A stretch of DNA of 64,000 nt from Algibacter sp. (GTDB lineage Bacteria > Bacteroidota > Bacteroidia > Flavobacteriales > Flavobacteriaceae). The notes beneath the pieces were generated by a model. The model saw only the letters and a program-made list of their open reading frames with translations. It searched no databases and was not told where the DNA came from. Of the stretch, positions 16,572-26,319 are shown one piece after another (position 1 is the stretch's first letter; every line of letters starts with the position of its first letter). Made by a program: the position numbers and the translations under genes. The stretch covers positions 1 to 64,000 of the forward strand of contig NZ_JAQWOO010000090.1 in the NCBI RefSeq assembly GCF_029245835.1. Direction: 5' to 3'.

Positions 16572-17354
16572 ATGAAAAAATTACTACTTTTATGTATTGC
16601 GATAGTATGTATGCAGACGGCTTTTTCGCAGGAAGAATCGGCATTTGAATCAGGCGAATGGTTTAAATTTAAGATGAGTTATAGTAATTGGTTCAAGGCC
16701 GGTAACGCAACGCTTACTGTTAAAGATGCTAAATTAGCAGATAAAGATGTATACCATGTGGTTGGTAAAGGCTGGACTACGGGTATGATTAAATGGTTTT
16801 TTAAGGTAAAGGATAGGTATGAGAGTTATTTTGATAAACAAACTATTAGGCCTTATAAATTTATTAGAAATATTGACGAAGGCGGGCATACCAAAAACCT
16901 AGAAATAGATTTTGATCAGGTTAAAAATAAAGCACATATAAATGATAAAAAGCGTAATACATTAAAGGTTATTGATACTAAACCAAATATTCAAGATATG
17001 GTGTCTACATTTTATTACTTGCGTAATAACTTGGATATAAATGCTCTAAAAAAAGGGGATGAGGTTAAAGTGGATATGTTTTTTGATGAGGAGAATTACG
17101 GATTTAAATTAAAGTACTTAGGCGAAGAAATTATTAATACTGATTTTGGAGATATAGAATCTTTAAAATTTAGGCCCTACGTTATGGCAGGACGTGTTTT
17201 TAAAGAGGAAGAAAGTTTGACGCTTTGGGTATCAAAAGACAAAAATAAAGTACCTTTACGCATTAAGGCAGATTTGGCTGTTGGGTCATTAAGAGCAGAC
17301 CTAGAAGCTTTTAAAGGGTTAAGACATCCTTTTAGAATAGTTGTTAATAATTAA
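16572..17354 (+). CDS. DUF3108 domain-containing exported protein
   Basis: A 260-aa protein with signal peptide MKKLLLLCIAIVCMQTAFSQ and a beta-rich mature part that matches the DUF3108 pattern: FESGEWFKFKMSYSNWFKAG near the start, YESYFDKQTIRPYKFIR in the middle and ESLTLWVSKDKNKVPLRI towards the end. The family is periplasmic or outer-membrane associated and has no assigned function. It is the first gene of a tight run with tryptophan 2,3-dioxygenase (6 bases downstream), an M23 peptidase and pgi, so the genes are probably co-transcribed from the box at 16487-16494. Confidence 0.85.
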   Translation: MKKLLLLCIAIVCMQTAFSQEESAFESGEWFKFKMSYSNWFKAGNATLTVKDAKLADKDVYHVVGKGWTTGMIKWFFKVKDRYESYFDKQTIRPYKFIRNIDEGGHTKNLEIDFDQVKNKAHINDKKRNTLKVIDTKPNIQDMVSTFYYLRNNLDINALKKGDEVKVDMFFDEENYGFKLKYLGEEIINTDFGDIESLKFRPYVMAGRVFKEEESLTLWVSKDKNKVPLRIKADLAVGSLRADLEAFKGLRHPFRIVVNN

Positions 17355-17360
17355 GATATT

Positions 17361-18278
17361 TTGAGTCCTAAAATAACCAATCAACTTAAAGAAAAATACG
17401 AGGCCATAGACCAAGATGTCGAGGTGCATTTAGAGGGTTTGTTATATAGTAAACCTATAAATTACTGGGACTATATTCAAACAGATGCCTTATTGAATCT
17501 ACAAGTACAGCGTACTGTTTTTCCTGACGAGAATGTATTTATTATGTATCATCAGGTAAACGAATTGCTTTTTAAAATGGTACTTTCTGAAATGGCTCAA
17601 ATAGCCAAAAATAAAGAGATAGATACAGAAACATTTACTACTAAAATAATGCGCATTAGTCGTTATTTTGATGTGTTAACTTCATCTTTTAGTATTATGA
17701 AAGACGGCATGGACGTAGATCAATACAATAAATTCAGAACCACATTAACACCAGCCAGTGGTTTCCAGAGTGCGCAATATAGAAAAATTGAATTCGCATC
17801 TACTGAGCTTATAAACCTTATAGACAAACGTTTTAGAGATACTATTGATAGAGACTCTACTTACGAGTATGCTTTTGAGCATTTATATTGGCAAGCCGCT
17901 GGGAAAGATTATAAAACAGGTAAAAAAACATATACATTATCGGCTTTTGAGGCACGCTACAAAGACGAATTTATTAGATTTACTAAGTTTTATCAACACA
18001 ACAATTTGTGGAGTAAGTTTAAAACATTGCCAGAAGAAGATCAGTCTAATAAAGATTTGATAACGGCAATGCGCCATTACGATTATACGGTAAATATAAA
18101 ATGGGTTATGGCGCATTACAATACTGCAAATCATTATTTAAATATTAACGGTAAAACTGCTGAAGCTACTGGCGGAAGTGAATGGGTAAAATATATGCAC
18201 CCAAAATACCAAAAAAGAATATTTTTTCCAGATTTATGGACCGAGAAAGAAAAAGAAACGTGGGGAACAAGTATTTAG
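17361..18278 (+). CDS. Tryptophan 2,3-dioxygenase
   Basis: Cytosolic haem enzyme that opens the indole ring of tryptophan to N-formylkynurenine, the first step of the kynurenine route. The 305-aa protein carries NYWDYIQTDALLNLQ (35-48) and the distal-pocket motif FIMYHQVNELLFKMVLSEM, with H64 in the position of the substrate-contacting histidine. Near the end WVMAHYNTANHYL and ATGGSEWVKYM correspond to the haem-binding and TGGS substrate loop region. The start is TTG at 17361, 6 bases after the DUF3108 stop; no ATG upstream in frame fits. The 3' end overlaps the M23 peptidase start. No kynureninase or formamidase gene is in the window. Confidence 0.93.
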   Translation: MSPKITNQLKEKYEAIDQDVEVHLEGLLYSKPINYWDYIQTDALLNLQVQRTVFPDENVFIMYHQVNELLFKMVLSEMAQIAKNKEIDTETFTTKIMRISRYFDVLTSSFSIMKDGMDVDQYNKFRTTLTPASGFQSAQYRKIEFASTELINLIDKRFRDTIDRDSTYEYAFEHLYWQAAGKDYKTGKKTYTLSAFEARYKDEFIRFTKFYQHNNLWSKFKTLPEEDQSNKDLITAMRHYDYTVNIKWVMAHYNTANHYLNINGKTAEATGGSEWVKYMHPKYQKRIFFPDLWTEKEKETWGTSI

Positions 18279-19573
18279 TTCTATTACTATGTGCAATTTG
18301 CATCTTTGGATGTAAAAATGACGAAAAACAAGTAGTTGAAGATCTAGTTGAGGTCATTGAAGAGCCAGAAGAAATCTTAGAGTTTGGTTTTAACTTAGAG
18401 AATTACATCGTTAAAAGAGATACCATAAGAAAAGGCGATAGCTTTGGCGAAATTCTTGAACGGAATAATGTTGGCTACCCGAAAATTTTTAATATTGCTG
18501 AAAAAGCGAAGGATACTTTTGATATCAGAAGAGGGCTTCAAATTGGAAAGCCTTATACGCTTTTATGCTCTAAAGACTCTTTAGAACTAGCAAAATGCTT
18601 TATATATCAGCCCAACTTAGAAGAGTATGTCGTCATTAATTTCCATGATTCTATTCATGCCTATACGAGCAGAAAGCCTATTACCTTTGTTGAAAAAACC
18701 GCTACAGGTGTAATAAATAGTAATATCTCTGAAACTCTAGAGGAACAAGGTTTGAGCCCAAGGTTAGCTTATAAAATGGCTGATGATATTTATGCATGGA
18801 CTATTGATTTTAGACGTCTCCAAAAAGGCGACCGTTTCAAGGTAATTTATACAGATAAGTATATAGATGATACTATTTATACAGGTGTACATGATGTTAA
18901 AGCGGCTTATTTTGAACACAATAAAGAGCCTTTTTATGCTTTTCGGTTCTTAACAGATTCATCAAAAGGTATTGTGGATTATTTTAATGAAGAGGCTAAA
19001 AATTTACGTCGCGCATTTTTAAAAGCACCCGTAAAGTTTAGTAGAATCTCATCAAGATACAATTTAAAGAGGCGTATTGCAGTTTATGGATTTAAATTGC
19101 GTCCACATAGAGGTACAGACTTTGCAGCATCCATTGGAACACCTATAATGGCAACAGCTAATGGGACGGTAACAAAATCTGAAAGAAGAGGTGGTAACGG
19201 TAATTATGTAAAAATCAGGCATAATGCGACTTACGAAACGCAGTATCTTCACATGAGTAGGCGTCTTGTTAAGGTTGGTCAGTTTGTAAAACAAGGCGAT
19301 ATTATTGGTAAAGTTGGCATGACTGGAAATACGGGAGGTCCTCATGTTTGTTATCGTTTTTGGAAAAACGGAAAAGAGGTCGATCCATTTAAACAAAAAT
19401 TACCCGAAGCTAAGCCAATTTCAGATTCTTTAAAAATAGAATACTTAAAATTTATTGAACCTGTAAAAACGCAACTAGATAACATTCATTTTTTAGAAGA
19501 TGTTTTTGAAGATCAGAATCAACCAGAACATACTATAAAGCAAAACGATAATCTTATATCACTTAATAATTAA
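18236..19573 (+). CDS. M23-family metallopeptidase lipoprotein
   Basis: Cell-wall or periplasmic endopeptidase-like protein with a lipobox IFGC after the hydrophobic stretch [13 protein letters not shown]. The start is uncertain: ATG 18236 (N-terminus [14 protein letters not shown]) or GTG 18260 (MGNKYL); both overlap the dioxygenase gene. The N-terminal half (to about 260) has two LysM/opacity-like modules seen in flavobacterial homologues. The peptidase domain shows H291 and D295 (HRGTD), H339 (QYLHMS) and GPHVCYRF with H370 and C372. The last metal ligand of the usual HxH pair is therefore Cys. Pgi starts 2 bases after the stop. Confidence 0.88.
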   Translation: MDRERKRNVGNKYLVLLLCAICIFGCKNDEKQVVEDLVEVIEEPEEILEFGFNLENYIVKRDTIRKGDSFGEILERNNVGYPKIFNIAEKAKDTFDIRRGLQIGKPYTLLCSKDSLELAKCFIYQPNLEEYVVINFHDSIHAYTSRKPITFVEKTATGVINSNISETLEEQGLSPRLAYKMADDIYAWTIDFRRLQKGDRFKVIYTDKYIDDTIYTGVHDVKAAYFEHNKEPFYAFRFLTDSSKGIVDYFNEEAKNLRRAFLKAPVKFSRISSRYNLKRRIAVYGFKLRPHRGTDFAASIGTPIMATANGTVTKSERRGGNGNYVKIRHNATYETQYLHMSRRLVKVGQFVKQGDIIGKVGMTGNTGGPHVCYRFWKNGKEVDPFKQKLPEAKPISDSLKIEYLKFIEPVKTQLDNIHFLEDVFEDQNQPEHTIKQNDNLISLNN

Positions 19574-19575
19574 TT

Positions 19576-21195
19576 ATGGCATTACCAAGCATAAATCCAA
19601 CAACAACCAATTCATGGAAAAAATTACAAGAACATTTTAAAGCTATTAAAGATGTTCACATGAAAGATTTATTTGCCCAAGATGGAGCTCGAGCAAATAA
19701 ATTTACCATAAAATGGGATGATTTTTATGTGGATTTTTCAAAGAATAGAATTACAGAAGAGACTTTTAAGTACCTTTTAGAATTAGCTGATGATGTTAAA
19801 CTAAAAGAAGCTATTTATAGTCAATTTTCAGGAGAAATTATAAACCAAACAGAAGGAAGAGCCGTTTTACATACCGCCCTTCGTGCACCAAAAGACGCAA
19901 ATTTTAAAGTTGAAGGTGTAAATGTGATGCCAGAAATATATGAAGTAAAACAAAAAATAGAAAGTTTTACAAATGAAGTTGTTAATGGGGATAAAAAAGG
20001 GTTTACAGGAAAGGCATTTACCGATATAGTAAATATTGGAATTGGTGGTTCGGATCTTGGACCAGCTATGGTTGTAGATTCACTTCAATATTATAAAAAT
20101 CATTTAACAACACACTTTGTTAGTAATGTTGATGGAGACCATGTTAACGAAGTGATTAAAAAACTAGACCCAGAAACAACATTATTTGTTATTGTTTCAA
20201 AAACGTTTACAACTCAAGAAACACTTTCGAATGCCAATACCTTAAAAGCTTGGTTTTTAAAATCAGCCAGTGAAGATGCAATAGCAAAGCATTTTGTAGC
20301 GGTTTCAACCAATATAAAAAATGTAAAAGGGTTTGGTATTGACGAAAACAATGTTTTCCCAATGTGGGATTGGGTTGGTGGTCGTTTTTCATTATGGAGC
20401 GCCGTTGGTTTAACTGTAAGTTTAGCTGTTGGATATAACAATTTTGATAGCTTATTAAAAGGCGCTAACAAAATGGATAACCATTTTAAAAATGAAGATT
20501 TTGCCACAAATATCCCTGTAGTTTTAGCATTGATAAGTGTTTGGTATAACAACTTTTTTAAGGCTGAAAGTGAAGCTATTATTCCGTATTCTCAGTATTT
20601 AAATCAATTTGCAACCTATTTGCAACAAGGGATTATGGAGAGTAATGGTAAAAGTGTTGATAGAAATGGCAATCCAATCGATTACCAGACAGGAACCATT
20701 ATTTGGGGAGAACCAGGAACAAATTCACAACATGCCTTCTTTCAATTAATACACCAAGGAACAAAATTAATCCCAGCAGATTTTATTGGTTTTACACAAT
20801 CATTACACGGAAATCAAGACCATCAAGATAAATTAACATCAAACTTTTTGGCACAAACAGAAGCGCTGTTAAATGGTAAACCCAAAACTGAGGTTGTTGC
20901 AGAGGGAACCAAAGAAGCAATTATTCCTTTTAAAATATTTCAAGGTAATAAACCTACTAACACTATTTTCATTAATAAGCTTTCACCAGAAAGTTTAGGA
21001 AAACTCATAGCCATGTACGAGCACAAAATATTTGTTCAAGGTATTATATGGAATATTTTTAGTTATGATCAGTTTGGTGTAGAATTAGGAAAGCAATTGG
21101 CAACCAAAATTTTACTAGAAATTAACAATAATGCTGATAACGAACATGACTCTTCAACTACTAATTTATTGAATTATTATAAGAGTTTAAGTTAA
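19576..21195 (+). CDS. pgi: Glucose-6-phosphate isomerase
   Basis: Cytosolic glycolytic enzyme that interconverts glucose 6-phosphate and fructose 6-phosphate. The 539-aa sequence has the family signatures: [12 protein letters not shown] (about residues 155-166), the SKTFTTQET phosphate loop, [15 protein letters not shown], the catalytic Glu in [25 protein letters not shown] with the catalytic His, and a C-terminal catalytic Lys region in [10 protein letters not shown]-like [14 protein letters not shown]. It begins 2 bases after the M23 gene and ends with a strong terminator. Confidence 0.97.
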   Translation: MALPSINPTTTNSWKKLQEHFKAIKDVHMKDLFAQDGARANKFTIKWDDFYVDFSKNRITEETFKYLLELADDVKLKEAIYSQFSGEIINQTEGRAVLHTALRAPKDANFKVEGVNVMPEIYEVKQKIESFTNEVVNGDKKGFTGKAFTDIVNIGIGGSDLGPAMVVDSLQYYKNHLTTHFVSNVDGDHVNEVIKKLDPETTLFVIVSKTFTTQETLSNANTLKAWFLKSASEDAIAKHFVAVSTNIKNVKGFGIDENNVFPMWDWVGGRFSLWSAVGLTVSLAVGYNNFDSLLKGANKMDNHFKNEDFATNIPVVLALISVWYNNFFKAESEAIIPYSQYLNQFATYLQQGIMESNGKSVDRNGNPIDYQTGTIIWGEPGTNSQHAFFQLIHQGTKLIPADFIGFTQSLHGNQDHQDKLTSNFLAQTEALLNGKPKTEVVAEGTKEAIIPFKIFQGNKPTNTIFINKLSPESLGKLIAMYEHKIFVQGIIWNIFSYDQFGVELGKQLATKILLEINNNADNEHDSSTTNLLNYYKSLS

Positions 21196-21223
21196 TTAAA
21201 TAACATTTTGTTACTGAAATCAT

Positions 21224-21261
21224 AAAAAAGGCATAAATATTTTAATATTTATGCCTTTTTT
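21224..21261 (+). terminator. Intrinsic terminator after pgi
   Basis: An 18-base, almost perfect stem (AAAAAAGGCATAAATATT with AATATTTATGCCTTTTTT) that closes the DUF3108-pgi operon. The A/T flanks make it potentially active in both directions. Confidence 0.88.
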
Positions 21262-21321
21262 GATGTTAATTATTGTTAATATTTGTTAACATGTACATCA
21301 CATATACTGCTCATTTATATG

Positions 21322-21329
21322 TATTTTTG
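21322..21329 (+). promoter_or_regulatory. Promoter -7 box (TATTTTTG) for the Oar-like receptor
   Basis: An exact TAnnTTTG match 26 bases before the receptor ATG, after the pgi terminator. Confidence 0.5.
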
Positions 21330-21355
21330 CTTTGACTAATTTCAAATAATTAATT

Positions 21356-24300
21356 ATGAAAAAAAGAACTCAATTTTTATTAATGGTTGTGGTAATGCTT
21401 TTTACTACACTCAATTATGGACAGACTACTACTTCTGCCGTAAATGGTCGAATTACCGACACAAATGGTGAGCCATTACCAGGTGCAAATGTATATATTG
21501 TGCATATGCCAACAGGAACTGTTTATGGAGCAGCTACTGATTTTGAAGGATATTATAGAATATCTAATATGAGACCAGGAGGCCCTTATACAGTAAAGAT
21601 TACCTATGTAGGATATTCTGACTATTCAGAAGAAGGATTGCAACTATCTTTAGGACAAACAACATCTATTACTAAGAAATTAGCGGAAACTGCAAGTGCT
21701 TTAGAAGAGGTTGTCATCACAACAACACGTAATAACGTATTCGACTCGAATAGAACAGGAGCTGAAACAACAGTAAGTAAAAGAGATCTTTTAACGATTC
21801 CTTCAGCATCTAGATCTGTTGCTGACTTTTTAAGAGCGACTCCACAAGCTCAGTTAACTGAGGGTAATGATGGTTTTTCGGTTTCATTAGGAGGTCAAAA
21901 CAACAGGTTTAATAGTATAAATGTTGATGGTGCTGTAAGTAATGATGTATTCGGTCTTGCGGGTTCTGGTACTGATGGTGGACAAACGGGAGCGAATCCA
22001 TTTTCAATTGATGCCTTGGAACAAATTCAAATTCAATTAGCACCATTTGATGTTAAAATATCTGGATTTACAGGTGGAGCGATTAATGCTATTACACGTT
22101 CAGGCTCTAACAATGTAGAGGGTTCTATTTATACTTATTATAGAGATCAGTCTCTTGCTGGTAAGACTCCAACAGCTCTGATTGATTCAGGCGATACAAG
22201 AGAAAAGTTGGCAGATTTTTCGGCTTTAACTTATGGTATTCGAGTTGGAGCCCCAATTGTAAAAGATAAATTGTTCGTTTTCGTTAATTACGAGAAGCAA
22301 GATAATGAGACTCCTCAACCTTTCAATATTAGTAATTACAATGGAGATTCGTCTGCAGCTGATTTAGAGACACTAAGACAATTTTTAATTACTACATACG
22401 GTTATGATCCTGGTGTTTATGATAATAATACGTCTACTTTAGTTAACAACATGGTAACTGCAAAGTTAGATTGGAATATCAATCAAAACCACAGTATATC
22501 ATTAACGCATAGATTACAAGACATTGACAACTTAGAAGCGAGAAATTCTGGAGATAACGATATTCGTTTCCTAAATGGGTCTGAGCTTTTTATAAGTAAA
22601 ACTAATGCGACTACTTTACAATGGAATTCGTCTTATGGCAATAAGTATGCAAATAGTATGACAGTTGCATACAAAACAGTAAGAGATGACAGAGATGGCC
22701 AAGGCTCTCCGTTTCCACAAGTGCAATTAGAAGATGGCGATGGCGATATTCTTTTTGGCTATGATAGATTTTCTTCCGCTAATTTATTAGATCAAGATGT
22801 TTTTACATTTACCAATAATTTTGAAATTTTTAAAGGACGTCACACGATAACTTTGGGTACACACAATGAGTATTCTAAAATGAAGAATTTATTTTTCCCG
22901 AGTAACTTTGGTTATTATGAATTTGATAACGCAGGTGCTTTATCTGGGGTAGAAAGATTTTACAGTGGCGTAAATGCCGATCTTTACGATCATGGTTATT
23001 CTCTTGTTGGGAGTGGTGCTGTAGGTGATGAGTCTGATGGGGCGTCACAATTTGAAGTGTTTCAAACTGGTTTTTATGCACAAGATGATGTACAAATGTC
23101 TGAAAATTTCAAGTTAAGCGCTGGTATCCGTTTTGATATTCCCTTCTGGCAAAATGGTCCGGTAAACGACGATTTTAACAATAGAACAATACCTTTGTTA
23201 GAAGCTGCTGGTAAAGATTTACAAAGAGCACAGGTAGGACGTGGTGTTAGTACAACGATTCATGTTTCGCCTAGAATAGGTTTTAACTGGGATGTTAACG
23301 GTAATAAGACAACACAAATTCGAGGTGGATTAGGAGTTTTTACTTCTAGATTGCCTTTAGTTTGGCCCGGGGCTACTTACAACAGTAATGGTATAACAGG
23401 GGGAAGTGATTTTCGTTTTGATTCGGTTCCTTTTGAGGCAGATGTTAATAACCAATTTAAAAGCGTTACTCCAGGAACAGGTGCAAATGCTGGTAATGTA
23501 GATTTATTTGCAACAGATTTTAAATTACCACAACGATTTAAAGTAAACTTAGCAGTAGATCAAAAATTACCTATTTGGGGTTTAATAGCCAGTGCAGATG
23601 TTATTTTTAATGATAATATTACTGATGTATACTATGAAAATTTAAATGTTAGGGGTCCTGTTGGTAATTTGGTTGGGGCAGATAATAGACCAGTTTATAA
23701 TAGAAGTGATGAAATAGACGACACATATGGCAGAATTATACTCGCCTCTAATACAGGTGGAGGGAATTCTTGGAATGCTGCCTTTACATTAAGAAAACCT
23801 TTTGAAAATGGATTTGCCGGACAAGTATCTTACTCTTACGGTGAAGCAAACAGTGTTTTTGACGGTACATCGTCTCAAAATAGTTCACAATGGAGAGGGG
23901 TTCAAACTGTAAATGGTAAAAACTCAAACTTACCGATAACGAGATCAAATTTCTCTCAAGGGCATAGAATTTCAAGTAATATGTCTTATGAGATTAACTG
24001 GAATGATAATATTAAAACCACTGTAGCATTGTTCTATAATGGTTCTCAAGGACAACCTTTCTCTTATACGTATAGAGAAGGTAGAGATATTTTGAATGAT
24101 GATTCTAGAGATAATGCTTTAATGTATGTGCCTGCAGATGCAACTGAAATTGTTTTAACAGATAGATCTGGTTCGGATGCTGGAACCGCTGATGAATGGG
24201 CAATATTGAATGATTACATAAATAATGATGACTATTTGAAAACTAGAAGAGGGAAGTATGCTGAAAGAAATGCATCTAGAGGACCTTGGAGTCATATTGT

Positions 24301-24598
24301 AGATTTTAAATTGCTACAAGATATTTCTTTTCCAGCAATGAAAAAGAAGAATACCTTACAGTTATCTATCGATATCTTTAACTTCACTAATTTATTAAAT
24401 AAAGATTGGGGAAGACAAACGTTTGCGTCTAGTAATACATCTATATTACAAACGGACGATGCCGGTGGAGCAGGAGGTACTCCTAGATTTGGTCTAAGAG
24501 AAAATGTACTTGAAGATGGTCCTACATTATTTGATGATAGTGGTATCCAAAGTTCAAGATGGCAAGCGCAAGTTGGTTTAAGATATACTTTTAACTAA
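21356..24598 (+). CDS. Oar-like TonB-dependent outer-membrane receptor
   Basis: A 1080-aa outer-membrane protein. Signal peptide MKKRTQFLLMVVVMLFTTLNYG is followed by a carboxypeptidase-regulatory-like beta-sandwich (about 28-110, GRITDTNGEPLPGANVYI), a plug domain (about 130-250, with ALEEVVITTTRNNVFDSNRTG as TonB-box-like and linker region) and a long beta barrel ending in QVGLRYTFN. The FN.NRTGA segment and extended loops are typical of the Oar family first described in Myxococcus. The ligand is unknown. It stands alone between two terminators, without a SusD partner, so it is not a standard glycan uptake pair. Confidence 0.92.
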   Translation: MKKRTQFLLMVVVMLFTTLNYGQTTTSAVNGRITDTNGEPLPGANVYIVHMPTGTVYGAATDFEGYYRISNMRPGGPYTVKITYVGYSDYSEEGLQLSLGQTTSITKKLAETASALEEVVITTTRNNVFDSNRTGAETTVSKRDLLTIPSASRSVADFLRATPQAQLTEGNDGFSVSLGGQNNRFNSINVDGAVSNDVFGLAGSGTDGGQTGANPFSIDALEQIQIQLAPFDVKISGFTGGAINAITRSGSNNVEGSIYTYYRDQSLAGKTPTALIDSGDTREKLADFSALTYGIRVGAPIVKDKLFVFVNYEKQDNETPQPFNISNYNGDSSAADLETLRQFLITTYGYDPGVYDNNTSTLVNNMVTAKLDWNINQNHSISLTHRLQDIDNLEARNSGDNDIRFLNGSELFISKTNATTLQWNSSYGNKYANSMTVAYKTVRDDRDGQGSPFPQVQLEDGDGDILFGYDRFSSANLLDQDVFTFTNNFEIFKGRHTITLGTHNEYSKMKNLFFPSNFGYYEFDNAGALSGVERFYSGVNADLYDHGYSLVGSGAVGDESDGASQFEVFQTGFYAQDDVQMSENFKLSAGIRFDIPFWQNGPVNDDFNNRTIPLLEAAGKDLQRAQVGRGVSTTIHVSPRIGFNWDVNGNKTTQIRGGLGVFTSRLPLVWPGATYNSNGITGGSDFRFDSVPFEADVNNQFKSVTPGTGANAGNVDLFATDFKLPQRFKVNLAVDQKLPIWGLIASADVIFNDNITDVYYENLNVRGPVGNLVGADNRPVYNRSDEIDDTYGRIILASNTGGGNSWNAAFTLRKPFENGFAGQVSYSYGEANSVFDGTSSQNSSQWRGVQTVNGKNSNLPITRSNFSQGHRISSNMSYEINWNDNIKTTVALFYNGSQGQPFSYTYREGRDILNDDSRDNALMYVPADATEIVLTDRSGSDAGTADEWAILNDYINNDDYLKTRRGKYAERNASRGPWSHIVDFKLLQDISFPAMKKKNTLQLSIDIFNFTNLLNKDWGRQTFASSNTSILQTDDAGGAGGTPRFGLRENVLEDGPTLFDDSGIQSSRWQAQVGLRYTFN

Positions 24599-24620
24599 TA
24601 ATATATCCATTTATAATTTT

Positions 24621-24650
24621 AAAACCGCTTCAACATGAAGCGGTTTTTTT
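24621..24650 (+). terminator. Intrinsic terminator after the Oar-like receptor
   Basis: AAAACCGCTTCA pairs with TGAAGCGGTTTT around a short loop, followed by T residues. Confidence 0.88.
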
Positions 24651-24664
24651 ATGTATTTAATTAC

Positions 24665-24672
24665 TACATTTG
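24665..24672 (+). promoter_or_regulatory. Promoter -7 box (TACATTTG)
   Basis: An exact TAnnTTTG match 26 bases before the small membrane protein gene and just after a terminator. Confidence 0.5.
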
Positions 24673-24698
24673 CTATTCAAAAAATAAATTGATAAATC

Positions 24699-25142
24699 AT
24701 GTACGACGTAGTAAAATCTCTCCATTCATATTGGGCATATTTAGTGCTTATTGTTTTAATAATTGCAACTTTTAATGCGATTATAAAAACAATAGGAGGT
24801 AAGGAATACGAGGCTAATGATTTTAGAAAATCATTATTTACCCTTATTGTATCTCACATTCAATTATTGATTGGGCTAGTACTATATTTTGTATCTCCTA
24901 GATTACGCCTTTTTAGTGAATCTGGTATGGGTGAAATCATGAAAGATTCTGTAAACCGACTATATTTAGTGGAGCATCCATTAGTTAATATTATAGCTGT
25001 TGCATTAATTACTATAGGATACTCCAAGCATAAAAAGAAATTGACTTCAAAGCCAAAATTAAAAACTATAGCTATCTTCTATTCTATTGCACTAGTGTTG
25101 TTTTTATCAAGAATTCCTTGGAGCGCTTGGTTAGGACTTTAA
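24699..25142 (+). CDS. Four-helix integral membrane protein (flavobacterial 'cytochrome B'-like)
   Basis: A 147-aa protein with four predicted membrane helices near residues 12-32, 47-67, 92-110 and 122-142, separated by short basic loops. Histidines H9, H53 and H93 lie at or near helix ends. Similar short flavobacterial proteins are often labelled cytochrome B, but I cannot confirm haem binding from the sequence. It forms a single-gene unit that converges on the nuclease-like gene at 25144, with 1 base between the stop codons. Function unknown. Confidence 0.7.
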   Translation: MYDVVKSLHSYWAYLVLIVLIIATFNAIIKTIGGKEYEANDFRKSLFTLIVSHIQLLIGLVLYFVSPRLRLFSESGMGEIMKDSVNRLYLVEHPLVNIIAVALITIGYSKHKKKLTSKPKLKTIAIFYSIALVLFLSRIPWSAWLGL

Positions 25143-25143
25143 A

Positions 25144-26196
25144 TTAATAATTAGCTTCTTTAATCAAATACATGTAAACTGGGAAATGGTCGCTAAAACC
25201 ATTGTTAAAACCACTGTAATTCCAGCTTCTAAAAGGATAACCTTTGTATTTCCCTCCAGTGGTAATTAAATAGTTTCTATTAAAAATGCCAGACTTGTAG
25301 TACCGAAAAGACGTATAGTCTTTATCAAGTAAAGGTTTAGAAATAATAATTTGGTCAAATAAACTCCAATTATCTCGGTAAGCCGTTGTGCCTAGACCAT
25401 CTCTGTAAAAATTTTCAAATGGGTTGTATAATTCTTTGAAACCCACTTTTTTTCGTTTTCTTTCCGTTTTTAAAACGTCTTTTAAGCTAGAATTAATTGG
25501 GTCATCATTCAAGTCTCCCATTATAAATACTTTTGCATAAGGGTCTTCGGTTTGAAGCGAATCCAGAATGCGCTTATTTAATTTTGCAGCAGCAACGCGT
25601 TTAGGTCTACTTCTTGCTTCACCGCCACGTCTTGAAGGCCAATGATTAACTAGTATATGAATTAAATCGTTTTCAAGCTTACCGCTCACTAATAACTGGT
25701 CTCTTGTTGCTATTTGTTTTCCATCTTGGTCATCATAAATTTTTAATTCATGCGAGCTAGAACTTATTGGTGTAAACAAACTTTTTTGGTATAAGAGTGC
25801 CACATCAATACCCCTGGCATCAGGAGAATCATAATGAACAATCCCGTAGTTTTTTTCAAGTAAAAGAGAATCATTAACCAAATCTTCAAGAACCTCTTTA
25901 TTTTCAATTTCACAAACGCCTAAAATAGCTGGTGTATTATGAGTTACATCTTTACCAATTTCAGAAATAACTCTAGTCATATTAGTTATTTTTTGTTTGT
26001 AAGCGGCTCCTCGATTTGCTTTTAGTTCCATAATCGGACTATAATCATCAAATTTTATAGGGTCGTTTATGGTATCAAATAAGTTTTCTAAATTGTAGAA
26101 GGCAAGTGTGTGAATTTTAAATTTTTTATCTTGAGCATTGATAGAAACAAAAACACTTAAAAATAAAATAGAAAAAGCAAGTTTAATAAAATTCAT
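25144..26196 (-). CDS. Secreted endonuclease/exonuclease/phosphatase-fold enzyme
   Basis: A 350-aa protein with signal peptide MNFIKLAFSILFLSVFVSINA and a full EEP (DNase I-like) domain: FYNLENLFDT (metal-binding Asn/Glu), VCEIENKE, DSPDARGIDVALLY, VNHWPSRRGGEARSRPKR (catalytic His), MGDLNDDP (Asp/Asn pair) and the terminal SDHFPVYMY. The fold hydrolyses phosphodiesters in nucleic acids, phosphoinositides or sphingolipids; the RRGG-rich loop is like that of bacterial extracellular nuclease relatives. It is divergent from a TonB receptor gene and has a paralogue at 31079-32047. It probably acts in the periplasm or outside the cell. Confidence 0.88.
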   Translation of the reverse strand: MNFIKLAFSILFLSVFVSINAQDKKFKIHTLAFYNLENLFDTINDPIKFDDYSPIMELKANRGAAYKQKITNMTRVISEIGKDVTHNTPAILGVCEIENKEVLEDLVNDSLLLEKNYGIVHYDSPDARGIDVALLYQKSLFTPISSSSHELKIYDDQDGKQIATRDQLLVSGKLENDLIHILVNHWPSRRGGEARSRPKRVAAAKLNKRILDSLQTEDPYAKVFIMGDLNDDPINSSLKDVLKTERKRKKVGFKELYNPFENFYRDGLGTTAYRDNWSLFDQIIISKPLLDKDYTSFRYYKSGIFNRNYLITTGGKYKGYPFRSWNYSGFNNGFSDHFPVYMYLIKEANY

Positions 26197-26242
26197 TTTT
26201 TAACAAAAAAGGTTGCAATAGTCTTCAACACAAAACCCAAGC

Positions 26243-26250
26243 CAAAGTTA
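26243..26250 (-). promoter_or_regulatory. Promoter -7 box (TAACTTTG) for the secreted EEP enzyme
   Basis: An exact TAnnTTTG match on the minus strand, 46 bases upstream of the EEP gene start, in the divergent gap shared with the TonB receptor gene. Confidence 0.45.
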
Positions 26251-26319
26251 TAGTAATGATTTAAAATTTTTATAATCAATTAGTTACTTTTTTGGTATTT
26301 TGGTGTCTTAAAGATAACT

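Noticed and set aside
21400-24500. Oar-like receptor as part of a SusC/SusD glycan locus
   Set aside because: No SusD-like gene, glycoside hydrolase or sulfatase is adjacent; the gene stands between two terminators.
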